A stretch of 64,000 nucleotides of DNA from Pseudorhodoferax sp965279475 (GTDB lineage: Bacteria > Pseudomonadota > Gammaproteobacteria > Burkholderiales > Burkholderiaceae_C), in assembly GCA_965279475.1 (NCBI GenBank), contig CBDIIA010000002.1, positions 868,001 through 932,000 of the forward strand, given 5' to 3'. The notes beneath the pieces were generated by a model. It worked only from the letters and a program-made list of their open reading frames with translations. It did not search any database and was not told the origin of the DNA. Each line of letters opens with the position of its first letter. Position 1 is the stretch's first letter. Below, in pieces: positions 8,239 through 17,393 of the stretch. The position numbers and the translations under genes were made by a program.

Positions 8239-8901
8239 TTACTTCTTCTGCCGCACCCGCTTCACCGCCTTGCCCTTGCCGCGTGCGACCGGCTCGCTGG
8301 CCTGGTCGAGCCACAGCAAGGTGTCGACCTGCGACAGGAACCGCCGCAGGTACTCGGGCGACAGCTCACGCATCGACGCCAGCGAACGCAGCACGAGCAT
8401 GTGCGAATTCAGCGGGCCGGCGTTTTCCGGTCCGCGCACCAGGGCCTGGTCGACCTGGTCCACGGCGGCGATGCGCGACCAGGTTTCCCGGAAGCGCTGC
8501 ACGCTTTTCATCTCGGGCCTTGCGTTGCCGTCGACAACCCGGTGGACCGCCGGCGCCTGTGCCGAACCGTCGTTGCGGCCGGAAGCAGAGGCGTCGCGGA
8601 TGTACTGGTTGAGCCGTGCCAGCGGTGTGCCGCCGGAGGCTGGCACGGTGGGTGTTGGCAACTGCTGCATGCGCTGGTGCAAACGTTCAGCGGTGTGCGC
8701 CAGCGCCTCTTGCAGTTTGCCTTGCAGCACGCCGCGCAGCGCGCCGGTGGCCACCTCGGCACGCTGCGACAACCGTTCGAGGTAGTGCAGACGCACGGGG
8801 TCGAAGCGTTCGGCCCCGGCGCTGCGCAAGGCCGCCAGCGTCAGCGGCTCGGCCTGGGCGGACGGTGCTTGCACATCGGCACGCGACCCCGGTGCGCTCA
8901 T
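8239..8901 (-). CDS. DUF2894 protein, last gene of the stator-like operon
   Basis: 220 residues, soluble, mainly helical. It opens with a spacer and then LRSAGAERFDPVRLHYLERLSQR, the signature of DUF2894, and ends with LRSLASMRELSPEYLRRFLSQVDTLLWLDQAS and a very basic tail (ARGKGKAVKRVRQKK). No catalytic motif is visible. Its ATG overlaps the stop of the OmpA/MotB-like gene (ATGA), so it is translationally coupled to it. Across Burkholderiales DUF2894 genes commonly stand with DUF3348, DUF802 and OmpA genes; function unknown. The basic tail might contact nucleic acid or acidic lipids (inference). Confidence 0.85.
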   Translation of the reverse strand: MSAPGSRADVQAPSAQAEPLTLAALRSAGAERFDPVRLHYLERLSQRAEVATGALRGVLQGKLQEALAHTAERLHQRMQQLPTPTVPASGGTPLARLNQYIRDASASGRNDGSAQAPAVHRVVDGNARPEMKSVQRFRETWSRIAAVDQVDQALVRGPENAGPLNSHMLVLRSLASMRELSPEYLRRFLSQVDTLLWLDQASEPVARGKGKAVKRVRQKK

Positions 8902-9548
8902 GGCTTGCCGGGCGGCGTGCCGGACGACCGGGGCACCGGCGCCATCTCCACGCGCCGGTTCTGCGCGCGCCCCTTCTCGTCGGCGTTGGAGGCTACCGGC
9001 TGCTCGGCGCCGAAGGCCGCGGCGAACACGCGGGACGACGGCATGCCCTCGTCGATCAACGCGCGCGACACGGTCAGCGCGCGCTGGGCCGACAGTTCCA
9101 GGTTGTCGGTGAACTGCTGGTTGCGGTCGGAGACGAGCTTGTTGTCGGTGAAGCCGCTGACCATCAGCATGTCGTCGCGTTCACCCAGGTACACCTGCAG
9201 CGGCGGCACCAGGCTTTTCAGCAGCAGCCGGCCGTCGGGCCGCAGCTGGTCCGAATTGACGGGGAACAACACGTTGCCGCTGATGCCGATGCGCCCGTTG
9301 TTCAGCGTGACGCGCCCGGTCGCCAGCGGGACCGCCAAGGCCTTCTCCAGCGCGATGCGGCGCTGCTCTTCGAGCTGGCGTTTGCCGACCTCGGCCTGCA
9401 GGTTGGCGACCAGGTCCATCTGCACCACCAGCACGCCCACCAGCACCAGCACGAACGCGCCCAGCAGGCCCGACATCAGGTCGCCGAACACGGCCCAGAC
9501 GGGCGCGGTCTGCTCGATGCCGTCGCCGCCGTCGTCCAGGCCGGTCAT
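8898..9548 (-). CDS. MotB/ZorB-like OmpA-domain protein (stator plug and peptidoglycan anchor)
   Basis: 216 residues. One membrane helix near the N-terminus, APVWAVFGDLMSGLLGAFVL, carries an aspartate (Asp23) in the same setting as the proton-binding Asp of MotB (ADFMTAMMAFF in E. coli). A linker follows, then an OmpA C-terminal domain: GNVLFPVNSDQLRPDG, LMVSGFTDNKLV, and NLELSAQRALTVSRALID, which contains the NxxLSxxRA peptidoglycan-binding motif. The architecture is that of an ion-driven stator B subunit. It overlaps the upstream DUF802 gene and the downstream DUF2894 gene by 4 bp each (ATGA). It is not next to flagellar, tol or exb genes. Confidence 0.9.
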   Translation of the reverse strand: MTGLDDGGDGIEQTAPVWAVFGDLMSGLLGAFVLVLVGVLVVQMDLVANLQAEVGKRQLEEQRRIALEKALAVPLATGRVTLNNGRIGISGNVLFPVNSDQLRPDGRLLLKSLVPPLQVYLGERDDMLMVSGFTDNKLVSDRNQQFTDNLELSAQRALTVSRALIDEGMPSSRVFAAAFGAEQPVASNADEKGRAQNRRVEMAPVPRSSGTPPGKP

Positions 9549-11716
9549 GCCGCGTTCTCCGCCGATGGCGCGGGCTGCTTGCGGTCGCGCCGGCGCAGGT
9601 CTTCGACCAGGCCCTGCTGAGCGGTGATGCTGAGATCGATCACCTCGCGCGCCTGCGCCACGTAGTACGCCAGCTGTTCGTCGCTGCGTGCGACCGATTG
9701 GCCGATGGCGCTCTCGATGCGCTGCAGGCTGTCCATCAGCTTCTCGTTGCTGGCGCTGAACAGCTGCACGCCGTGGCCGAACGATTCGCCCAGGCTCGCC
9801 AGCTCGACCGCGCTGCCGGCCACATGCGCCGACACGTCGGCCGCCTGGTCGGCGTGCGCGCCCAGCGTGGCCGCAAACTGGCTGCCGGCCTGGTCGAGCA
9901 CCGCGGCGGCAGAGGCCACCAGCGACTCGATCGCCGCCTGCTGCGCACCCGAGGCCTGACTCAGGCTCTGCAGCAGCCCGCCGATCTTCTCGAGCAGGCC
10001 GGAGCGTTCTTCGAACGCGGTGTTGTCGCGTTCGCTGAGGCGGGTCATCTCCTGGCGCAGCTGCGTGATCACCTGGCTGGCGGCCTGCGGCACTTCGGCG
10101 GCGGTCTGCATCAGCCGCGTCATCGGCGCTTCGAGTGCCGTGCCGAGCGTCGCGAGCTGGCCGGCCAGCGCAGTCTGCAGTTCGCTGAGGCGCTCCACCG
10201 CGGCCTGGCCGCGCGTGGCTTCTTCGGCCCTGAGCGCGCCGAGTTCGCTGCGCCACAGGCTGGCCAGCTGGTCCATGCGCTCGCCTTGCTGCTGCGTCCA
10301 CTGCGCTTCGGCATCGGTGCGCGCGCGGATCAACGCCTCCGACTGCGCCAGCAGGGCGCCGATGTCGTTCAACGTCTTGCCGGCCTGCTGCGTGGCGCGC
10401 TCGGTGATGGCGCCTGCGGTCTGCTCCAGCGTGGCGCGGGCGGCCTGCTGGTCGGCCAGCGTCTGGCTGCCCACACGCTGCCATTCGGCGTGCAGCGTGG
10501 CGGCCGTGGCCTCGAGTGCCTGGGTCCACGCCTCCAGCCGCTGCCGGTCGGCTGCGGCCTGGTCCGATTGCGACCGCGCGGCCACCTCGTGCACCGTGGT
10601 CAGCAAGGCCGTGGCGCGCTGCTCGAAGCCCTGCGTGAAGCCGGCCAGGGTCTGGCCCAGCCGATCGGCCTGGGTCTCGCTGGCGCGCAACTGCTGCTGC
10701 AGCGCGGTGGCCCAGGCGTCGCCTACGGTGCGGGCGGTCACGCCCAACGCGTCGGTCAGGCCGTTCAACTGGGCCTGCGTCGCGTCGAACACGCGCTGGT
10801 GCAGCCGCGCGGAGTCGGCCGCGATGGCCGACATGGCCGTCTCGACCACCGGTCGGATGCTGTCGCCTGCCGCCTTGGCGCCGGCCGCGAGGCTGTCTTG
10901 CAACGAGGTGCCGACGGCGCTGGCGAGGCTGGTGTAGGCCTGGCCCACGTCGCGGTGGAAGTGGTCCTGCTGGCGCAGCAGCTGCGCGTTCAGCTGTTCG
11001 TGGCGGCGCTCCAGCCCGTCCATCATCACCTGCAGCTTGTCGACCACGTCGGGCAGCGCGTGTGCCTGCAGCTGCAGCGCCTTGAAGCTTTCGTCACGCT
11101 GGTGCGCGCGGGAGAACGGCCGCAGCACGCTGGCGATGCGCGTGTCGAGCTGGCGCGCCACGTCCAGCCGTTCGCGGCGGCTCAGCGCCGACAGCAGGCC
11201 CAGCATCGCCGACGCCGCCACACCGGCGACCGAGGTGCCGAACGACAGCCCCAGGCCCTTGATCGGCGCTGCCAGCGCCGAGCGGATGGCTTGCAGATCG
11301 GTCGAGCCTTCGAGCGCGAACACGGCGCCTTTGAAGGTCACGACCATGCCGAGGAAGGTGCCGAGCATGCCCAGCATCACCAGCAGCCCGACCAGGTAGG
11401 GCGTGAGCGCCGGGCCGGGCAACCCGACCCGTTCGCCCTCGATGCGCAGGCGCACCGGGTTGCGCAGCGCGGGCGGCACGCGGTCGAGCCAGGGGTCGAG
11501 CGCCGTTGGCGCCTGCGCCAGATCGGCCAGCGCGGTGGCGAGCGCGCCCGTGGCCGCGCGGAACTGCCGCAGCTCGAATGCGCCGAGCGCATACACGGCG
11601 CCGATCACCACGGTCATCGCCAGCGCCAGGGCGCTGGAGCCGACGAAGCCCCATCCGACCCAGGCCACGGCAGCCAGGCCGATGGCGAAGGCCACGTTGA
11701 AAACGATCCTGTTCAT
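9545..11716 (-). CDS. DUF802 protein: MotA/ExbB-like membrane domain with long coiled-coil tail (ZorA-like)
   Basis: 723 residues. Membrane helices are visible near residues 5-22 and 28-46, and a MotA/TolQ/ExbB-like pair at about 125-160 (LVGLLVMLGMLGTFLGMVVTF) and 175-205 (GLGLSFGTSVAGVAASAMLG). The remaining 500 or so residues are an alanine/glutamine-rich coiled coil (many Q, A, E, R; almost no Pro or Gly), ending in AYYVAQAREVIDLSITAQQG. A proton-channel domain followed by a long cytoplasmic rod is the plan of ZorA. The start ATG at 11716 overlaps the DUF3348 stop; longer frames upstream are antisense to good coding sequence. It is expected to form a pentameric channel with the downstream MotB-like protein. 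Confidence 0.88.
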   Translation of the reverse strand: MNRIVFNVAFAIGLAAVAWVGWGFVGSSALALAMTVVIGAVYALGAFELRQFRAATGALATALADLAQAPTALDPWLDRVPPALRNPVRLRIEGERVGLPGPALTPYLVGLLVMLGMLGTFLGMVVTFKGAVFALEGSTDLQAIRSALAAPIKGLGLSFGTSVAGVAASAMLGLLSALSRRERLDVARQLDTRIASVLRPFSRAHQRDESFKALQLQAHALPDVVDKLQVMMDGLERRHEQLNAQLLRQQDHFHRDVGQAYTSLASAVGTSLQDSLAAGAKAAGDSIRPVVETAMSAIAADSARLHQRVFDATQAQLNGLTDALGVTARTVGDAWATALQQQLRASETQADRLGQTLAGFTQGFEQRATALLTTVHEVAARSQSDQAAADRQRLEAWTQALEATAATLHAEWQRVGSQTLADQQAARATLEQTAGAITERATQQAGKTLNDIGALLAQSEALIRARTDAEAQWTQQQGERMDQLASLWRSELGALRAEEATRGQAAVERLSELQTALAGQLATLGTALEAPMTRLMQTAAEVPQAASQVITQLRQEMTRLSERDNTAFEERSGLLEKIGGLLQSLSQASGAQQAAIESLVASAAAVLDQAGSQFAATLGAHADQAADVSAHVAGSAVELASLGESFGHGVQLFSASNEKLMDSLQRIESAIGQSVARSDEQLAYYVAQAREVIDLSITAQQGLVEDLRRRDRKQPAPSAENAA

Positions 11717-12447
11717 GGGTGTGTCTTGACCTCTTTGCTGAATGCTTCCACCAATCCCGCCACCGGCTCCAGCCGTGTCTCCAGCTCCGCGAGCAACACC
11801 GCCTGCAACTCCTTGCCGAACACGTCGAGCCAGCCGCCGGGCTTGCGCCACAAGGCCGGGTCGTCCTGCTGATGGGCCTTGTGCAGGCGCTTGAAACGGC
11901 GTTCGAGGTGACCGGGCACCGTGGCCAGCAGCCGCTGTGCACGCGTCTCGAGCAGCTGCTCCCACACGGCGTCGAGCGCGGCCAGTTGCCGCAGCGCCGG
12001 TGAGGCCCGCGACAGCGTTTGCCGCACCTGCGCGCGCAAGGGCTTGACCATCAGCTCCATGCTGCGTTGCTGGTCGAGATAACGCTGGCGGTACGGGGCG
12101 TAGTCGGCCTGCGTGTCAACGGCCGGTTCGGGCGCGGGCAGCGGCTGTCGGCCCCGTGTCGTGGCGGCCGCGGGGGCCGTGTGCGTGGTGATGGCGCGCG
12201 CGAGGATGCTGCGCACCTCGTGCAGCTGCTGCTCCACGCCGATGCCGTCGGCCGCTGCCACGGACGCGGCCCGGGGTTCGGTCCGCACCGCCAGCGACTG
12301 GTGCGCCGTGTAGAGCGTGTCGGCCTCGAAGATGCCCACCCATTGGCCCAGCCGCTCTGCCACGTCCTGCCGCGGCGCGTCGCCGTCGTCGGGGCGTGTG
12401 GCATCGAGCAAACGCACCAGGGTCGAACTGCTGAAGTTCCTGCGCAA
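11713..12447 (-). CDS. DUF3348 protein, first gene of the stator-like operon
   Basis: 244 residues. The opening FSSSTLVRLLDATRPDD is the DUF3348 signature; further on are DVAERLGQWVGIFEADTLYTAHQSL, a Pro/Ala-rich linker, and a helical C-terminal half with YRQRYLDQQRSMELMVKPLRAQVRQ. No membrane segment, so cytoplasmic. I place the start at TTG 12447, because GGAGG stands 9 bases upstream; a longer form from TTG 12492 lacks a ribosome site. The stop overlaps the DUF802 start by 4 bp (ATGA). Function unknown; co-conservation suggests it acts with the membrane complex. Confidence 0.85.
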   Translation of the reverse strand: MRRNFSSSTLVRLLDATRPDDGDAPRQDVAERLGQWVGIFEADTLYTAHQSLAVRTEPRAASVAAADGIGVEQQLHEVRSILARAITTHTAPAAATTRGRQPLPAPEPAVDTQADYAPYRQRYLDQQRSMELMVKPLRAQVRQTLSRASPALRQLAALDAVWEQLLETRAQRLLATVPGHLERRFKRLHKAHQQDDPALWRKPGGWLDVFGKELQAVLLAELETRLEPVAGLVEAFSKEVKTHP

Positions 12448-12720
12448 AAAACCAATCCTCCGCACGGCGGGGCGCCATGACGATGGGTCCAAATGGGGGA
12501 GTGGGCGCCTGTACCGGATGGGTACGGCAACCCGTGCTCGCTTGGGGCACGCCTGTCAGCCGCTGCGCAGAACGCCGGCGGCAGGCTTGGCCGAAGCCGT
12601 CAGGCCGCCCTGAGGGGCGAGCCTTGCGGCAGGTGGAGATTAGAACCGATCTGGCGAGGGGAACCGGCGGGGGCGGGGAGCCGGTTTGTAACGGTTGACG
12701 GAGCCCCGACCGGGCTTGTT

Positions 12721-15327
12721 TCAGGCCACGAGGCCGAGGCGGCTCGCCACCACGGCGGCTTCGGTGCGCGAACGCACGTCGAGTTTGCCCAGCACGGCGG
12801 CCACGTGGTGGCTGACGGTCTTCTCCGAGCGCACCAGCCGGCTCGCGATCTCCCCGTTGGTCAGGCCCTGGGCCAGCAGGGCCAGGATCTGGAGTTCCCG
12901 CGCCGTGAGCCCCGATGGGTTGGCGGCCGTGGTGGCGCGCGGCCCGCGCGCCAGGCCGCGAACGCCCGCCTCCTGCAAGTGCGCGCGGCACCGCTTCGCA
13001 CTGGCACTTGCACCCAGCGATGCGAACAACGCCAGCGCGGCCCGCATGCCCGCCTCGTCACCTTCCAGCAGCGCCAATGCCTGCTCGTACGGACAGCCGA
13101 GTCGTTCCCAGGCATCGGCGGCCTCTTGCCAGCGTCCGGCCGACTGCATGGCATACGGTGCTTCGACCACCGCAGGCGGCGCATGCGCGATGCCGAGCCG
13201 TCGCAACCAGGCGTCGAGCTCGCCAATGGCACGTGCATACCTGCTCGCGTTGGCCAGTGCATAGGTGTCCAGCAGCAGATCGCGCGAATCGGCGCTGCCC
13301 ACGCGCAGCCACAAGGCCTCGCCATGGGCTGCGGCGACGAATGCCAAGCGCAGTAGCTGGCCCGACTGCAGGGCCAGTGCCGTGGCTTGTGCAAGCGCCG
13401 TGTCCGCACCGGGCTCTGCACGGCGCATGCGCAGGCGTGCCAGCACGCTCAGCGCGGGAACGCGCGCAATGAGCGCCGCGGTGCGTCGTGTCAGCACGCT
13501 GGCGGCCAGGTCCGCGGCGTTGTCCCAGCGGCCTTGCTCGAAGTCGAGCTGCGCATGGCAGGCCGGGACATAACTCGCCATCATGTCGAGGTCGCGCGCC
13601 GCGTCGTAGCGGTTGGCTTCCTGGATCGCGCGCTGCGCCGTCGGGTAGTCGCGGCTGGTGACCGCAATGGCCACCAGGTTCATGTAGGCACGTGCGGCCT
13701 GATCGACCATCCCCTGGTCGAGTGCGAGTTTCAGGCTTTGCTCGAGTGGCGCCCGGCCGTCGGCCCGCCCGACCTGGTATTGCGCGGAACCGGTGTTGTT
13801 GAGCGCATGCACCAGCACCTCGGTATCGCCCAGCCGCTGCGCCAGCGCGATCGCGCGGGACCCCCACAGGATGGCCTCGTCCATCCGGGCAGACAGCATG
13901 TGCAGCTGCGACCGGTTGCTGAGCGCCCACGCCAGCTCGGTGCTTTCGGGCATGCGCTCCAGTAGCGCCACCGCGTCGTCGGCGCAGGCTTCGGCCTCGG
14001 GGACGCGCGCCAGCAGCCAGTACAGGCGCGACAGCCACCGCAACGCGCGCCCTTGCGGCAGTACCTCGCCAAGGGCGCGCCAGAGGTCCAGCGCCGACTG
14101 GTACGCCGCCACGGCATCTTCGGTCTGGCCTGTCAGGTAGCACTGGTAGGCGCGTTGTTCCAGTAGCGCGGCACGCGCCGCCGGCGGCAGATCCGCCGCG
14201 TGCGCAAGCGCGGTGGCATAGAGCGACGCAGCCTCCCGGTGTGCGCCTTGCTGGGCCGCTTGTGCGGCCGCTTGCGGCGCGTATTGCCGCACCGCAGCGG
14301 ATGCGCCCGCACCCGCTGCGTGGTGGACCAGGCGGCTCAGCGACCCGACCAGCGTGTCGCCTTCGCATTCCAGATGCTGCACCATGCGCGCGTGCAGCGC
14401 ACGGGCCATCGGTGCGGGGATGGCCTGCTCGATCGCAATGCGTGCCAGCTCGTGCCGGTAGAAATACCAACGCCCATCGGATTCGAGCAAACCCGACGCG
14501 AGCGCCGCCGAGACCTCTTCGCGCCCGCAGGCCAGCAGGGCTGCGGCCACCGAGACCTCGAGCCGTGCCGGAACGATGGCCACCAGTTCGATCAGGTCGC
14601 GCACGGCCGGCGGTTGCCGCATGGCGCGGGCCAGCACCGCATCGCGCACCGTGGCTGGCAGGCCCTCGGCACGCAGCGCCTCGGTGACGAAGAACGGGTT
14701 GCCCCCGGTGGCGGCGTGGAGCCCGTCCGCGGCGCAACGGGCCTGGCGGGCCAGTTCGGCCACGCCGGCCTCGGACAAGGGCGACAAGGGAACACGCACC
14801 GTGGTATCGGTCGGCAGGTCGCCGAGCAACAGGCGCAGGGGATGCTGCTCGCCCAGCTCGTCGTCGCGGTAAGTCAGAACCAGCAACGCCGGTACCCGGT
14901 GGATGCGCCGGGCAAGGTACTTCACGAGATCGAGGGTCGCGGCGTCCGCCCAGTGCAGATCTTCGAACACCAGCAGCGCGGGCGTCGCGGATGGCTCCAG
15001 GTCGGCCAGCAAGGCGCTGAAGAGTTCGCCGCCATGTCCTTGCGTTGCGAGCATCGCCCGCATCGAGCGGCCCAGGGCGCCGGCCATGTCGTACAGCGGC
15101 CCGAGGGGCCGTGGCGAATACAGGGCCTCGCAGCCACCCCACAGCACGCGGACGTCGCCAGCCTCGGCCGCCAGGCGCGTGACCAGCGCCGTCTTGCCGA
15201 TGCCGGCCTGGCCGCAGACCATGGCGGTACGACCTGTGCCGCGCCGGGCATGTTCGAGCGCGGTCTGCAGCGATTGCAGGGCCGAGGCCCGCTCGATCAA
15301 GTGCACGGTATCTGCCTCATCCGTCAT
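12721..15327 (-). CDS. LAL-type (large ATP-binding) LuxR-family transcriptional regulator
   Basis: 868 residues. The N-terminal STAND-type ATPase has Walker A GQAGIGKTAL near residue 40 and Walker B LLVFEDLHWAD near 125. The middle is an array of TPR-like helical repeats (for example REAASLYATALAHAADLPPAARAAL). The C-terminus is a LuxR HTH: GLTARELQILALLAQGLTNGEIASRL, then SEKTVSHHVAAVLGKLDVRSR. Such proteins switch on target genes after binding ATP and a small inducer, as MalT does. A GTG at 15339 could add four residues. It is encoded just upstream of the DUF3348 operon on the same strand with a 273-bp gap, so that operon is a possible target (inference). Confidence 0.92.
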   Translation of the reverse strand: MTDEADTVHLIERASALQSLQTALEHARRGTGRTAMVCGQAGIGKTALVTRLAAEAGDVRVLWGGCEALYSPRPLGPLYDMAGALGRSMRAMLATQGHGGELFSALLADLEPSATPALLVFEDLHWADAATLDLVKYLARRIHRVPALLVLTYRDDELGEQHPLRLLLGDLPTDTTVRVPLSPLSEAGVAELARQARCAADGLHAATGGNPFFVTEALRAEGLPATVRDAVLARAMRQPPAVRDLIELVAIVPARLEVSVAAALLACGREEVSAALASGLLESDGRWYFYRHELARIAIEQAIPAPMARALHARMVQHLECEGDTLVGSLSRLVHHAAGAGASAAVRQYAPQAAAQAAQQGAHREAASLYATALAHAADLPPAARAALLEQRAYQCYLTGQTEDAVAAYQSALDLWRALGEVLPQGRALRWLSRLYWLLARVPEAEACADDAVALLERMPESTELAWALSNRSQLHMLSARMDEAILWGSRAIALAQRLGDTEVLVHALNNTGSAQYQVGRADGRAPLEQSLKLALDQGMVDQAARAYMNLVAIAVTSRDYPTAQRAIQEANRYDAARDLDMMASYVPACHAQLDFEQGRWDNAADLAASVLTRRTAALIARVPALSVLARLRMRRAEPGADTALAQATALALQSGQLLRLAFVAAAHGEALWLRVGSADSRDLLLDTYALANASRYARAIGELDAWLRRLGIAHAPPAVVEAPYAMQSAGRWQEAADAWERLGCPYEQALALLEGDEAGMRAALALFASLGASASAKRCRAHLQEAGVRGLARGPRATTAANPSGLTARELQILALLAQGLTNGEIASRLVRSEKTVSHHVAAVLGKLDVRSRTEAAVVASRLGLVA

Positions 15328-15409
15328 TGCATCGTCCACAGTCTAGGGGAATACCGAAACCATGCGGCATCGGACCATCTTGCCAAGGTGGACCGGGTGC
15401 GCCGGAGCT

Positions 15410-16342
15410 TCAGCTCTTCTGCCCAAAACGAGCGGCATGGCCGCGCGCGCGAAACTCCTCGACCACGAAGTCCACGAACACCCTGACCTTGGCCGGCAGC
15501 AGTTTGCGGCTGGTGTAGTAGATCGACAGCGGCAGCGTCTCGGCATACCACGCAGGCAGCACGCGCACGAGTTCTCCGCGGTCGAGCAGCGGCAGGGCAT
15601 GCGGCAGCGGCAGCATCGCGATGCCCATGCCGCTGGTAGCGGCGCGGGCCATCGCCTCCGGATCGTCCAGCACCATCACCGGTCGCACGCTGGCCACGAC
15701 CTCGTGGCCCGCCTTGTTCTTCAGGATCCACGGCACCAGCCGCCCCGAACTGAGAGAGCGGCGCAGCAGCCCGCGATGCCGTGCCAGGTCCTGCGGATGC
15801 GCCGGCGCCGGGTGCGCCTTCAGGTAGGCCGGCGAAGCGACCAGGCCGATGCGCAGGCGCGCCAGCTCGCGGGCGATCAGCGCGTCCGTCAGTTCGATGC
15901 CACCGCCGATGGCGACGTCGAAGCTCTCGGCGATCATGTCGACCTGGCGGTTGTCGAAATGCAGATCGGGCACCACGCCCGGAAAGCGGCGCACGAACTC
16001 GTCCATCATGGGCACGAAGTACTCGCGGCCCACCGTGTGCGCCAGTGCCACCTTCAGCGTGCCGGCCGGCTTGCCGGCGCCCTGCCGCAGGTCGGTGAGT
16101 GCATCGCCGATCTCGCCCCATGGCAGCCTGACCTGGGCGTACAGGCGCTCGCCGTCCGACGTGAGTGCCAGGCGACGGGTGCTGCGCTGGAACAGGCGCA
16201 CGCCCAGCCGGGCCTCGAACTGCCCCACGCTCTTGCTGACGGCCGCCGGCGTCAGGCCCAGATGGCGCGCCGCCGCTGAAAAACTGCCTTCGTTCGCGGC
16301 CGCGATGAAGGTGTCGAGATAACTTCGCAGTTCGGTCAGCAT
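15410..16342 (-). CDS. LysR-family transcriptional regulator
   Basis: 310 residues with the LTTR plan: HTH at 5-65 (LDTFIAAANEGSFSAAARHLGLTPAAVSKSV, EARLGVRLFQRSTRRLALT) and an effector domain (KVALAHTVGREYFVPMMDEF; SFDVAIGGGIELTDALIAREL; SGMGIAMLPLPHALPL). It belongs to the CrgA/AaeR-like group that often controls neighbouring oxidoreductases. It is divergent from an SDR gene across 113 bp, a classic LysR layout, so the SDR is the likely target. Confidence 0.92.
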   Translation of the reverse strand: MLTELRSYLDTFIAAANEGSFSAAARHLGLTPAAVSKSVGQFEARLGVRLFQRSTRRLALTSDGERLYAQVRLPWGEIGDALTDLRQGAGKPAGTLKVALAHTVGREYFVPMMDEFVRRFPGVVPDLHFDNRQVDMIAESFDVAIGGGIELTDALIARELARLRIGLVASPAYLKAHPAPAHPQDLARHRGLLRRSLSSGRLVPWILKNKAGHEVVASVRPVMVLDDPEAMARAATSGMGIAMLPLPHALPLLDRGELVRVLPAWYAETLPLSIYYTSRKLLPAKVRVFVDFVVEEFRARGHAARFGQKS

Positions 16343-16455
16343 GGGGCGAGCTTAAACGAATGGTTGAAGCTGAACACGCTGTTTTGTGACTACCGGAATC
16401 GATGGTGCGTCTGCATACTTCGTCCATCAACCACTCGATCCGAAAGGAACACACC

Positions 16456-17199
16456 ATGAACACCCCTCTCAATGGCAAGGTCGCCTTCATCAACGGCGGC
16501 TCGCGCGGCATCGGCGCCGCCACAGCACGCCGTCTGGCCCGCGACGGCGCCAAGGTCGCCATCGGCTATGCAGCCTCGGCCATCGCGGCCGAAGCGCTGG
16601 TGGCGGAAATCGAAGCAGCCGGCGGCACCGCCTTCGCCATCCAGGCCGATGCCTCCGACGCTGCCGCGCTGACCCAGGCCATCAACACGGCCGCTGAACG
16701 TTTCGGCCGGCTGGACATCCTGGTCAACAGCGCCGGCGTGCTGCATCTGGGGCCCGTGGACCAGTTCTCGCTGGCCGACTTCGACCGCACCATCGCCGTC
16801 AATGTGCGCGCCGTGTTCGTCGCCTCGCAGGCCGCGGTGGCCCACATGAAGGATGGCGGCCGCATCATCAACATCGGCAGCACCAATGCGCAGCGCATGC
16901 CGTTCGAAGGCGGCGCCGCCTACGCCATGAGCAAATCGGCGCTGACCGGCCTGGTGAAAGGCATGGCGCGCGATCTGGGTAGCCGCAACATCACAGTCAA
17001 CAACGTGGCACCGGGCCCGGTCGACACCGACATGAACCCGGCGGAAAGCGACTTCGCCACCTCGCTGCACGGCCTCATGGCGCTGAAGCGCCACGGCAAG
17101 GCCGATGAGATCGCCGGCATGGTGGCTTACCTGGCGGGGCCGGAAGCGGGTTTCGTCACGGGGGCGGATCTGCTGATCGATGGAGGGTTTGCGGCCTGA
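16456..17199 (+). CDS. Short-chain dehydrogenase/reductase (FabG-like)
   Basis: 247 residues, the standard size for a classical SDR. The cofactor motif GGSRGIGAATARRLA is near residue 12, NSAG at about 87, the catalytic serine in INIGSTNAQ at about 138, and the YAMSKSAL active-site Tyr/Lys at about 155, followed by NNVAPGPVDTDMNP. It would reduce or oxidise a keto/hydroxy substrate with NAD(P)H. The ATG at 16456 is preceded by AAGGAAC; a start 54 bp upstream is not needed. It is divergent from the LysR gene that probably regulates it. Substrate unknown. Confidence 0.92.
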   Translation: MNTPLNGKVAFINGGSRGIGAATARRLARDGAKVAIGYAASAIAAEALVAEIEAAGGTAFAIQADASDAAALTQAINTAAERFGRLDILVNSAGVLHLGPVDQFSLADFDRTIAVNVRAVFVASQAAVAHMKDGGRIINIGSTNAQRMPFEGGAAYAMSKSALTGLVKGMARDLGSRNITVNNVAPGPVDTDMNPAESDFATSLHGLMALKRHGKADEIAGMVAYLAGPEAGFVTGADLLIDGGFAA

Positions 17200-17393
17200 G
17201 GGCGGCCTTTGCAAGCAGAAAAGGCTTCCAACCTTCGGGCCAGGGGGCGACCGGCGCGGCAGGCATGGCAATGCGTGTCCTGGCGCGCCGGGATGGTCTA
17301 CATTGCCGTGAGCAAGGCGCACGCTCTGGTCGCGCGACTGCTCGCTAGTGGACGGACGTTGTGATGCGAGCAAGAGACGGTGAGGAGGTCCTT

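Noticed and set aside
9698..11872. Open frame of 724 codons antisense to the DUF802 gene
   Set aside because: Low-complexity translation; the DUF802 frame has overlapping start/stop coupling on both sides.
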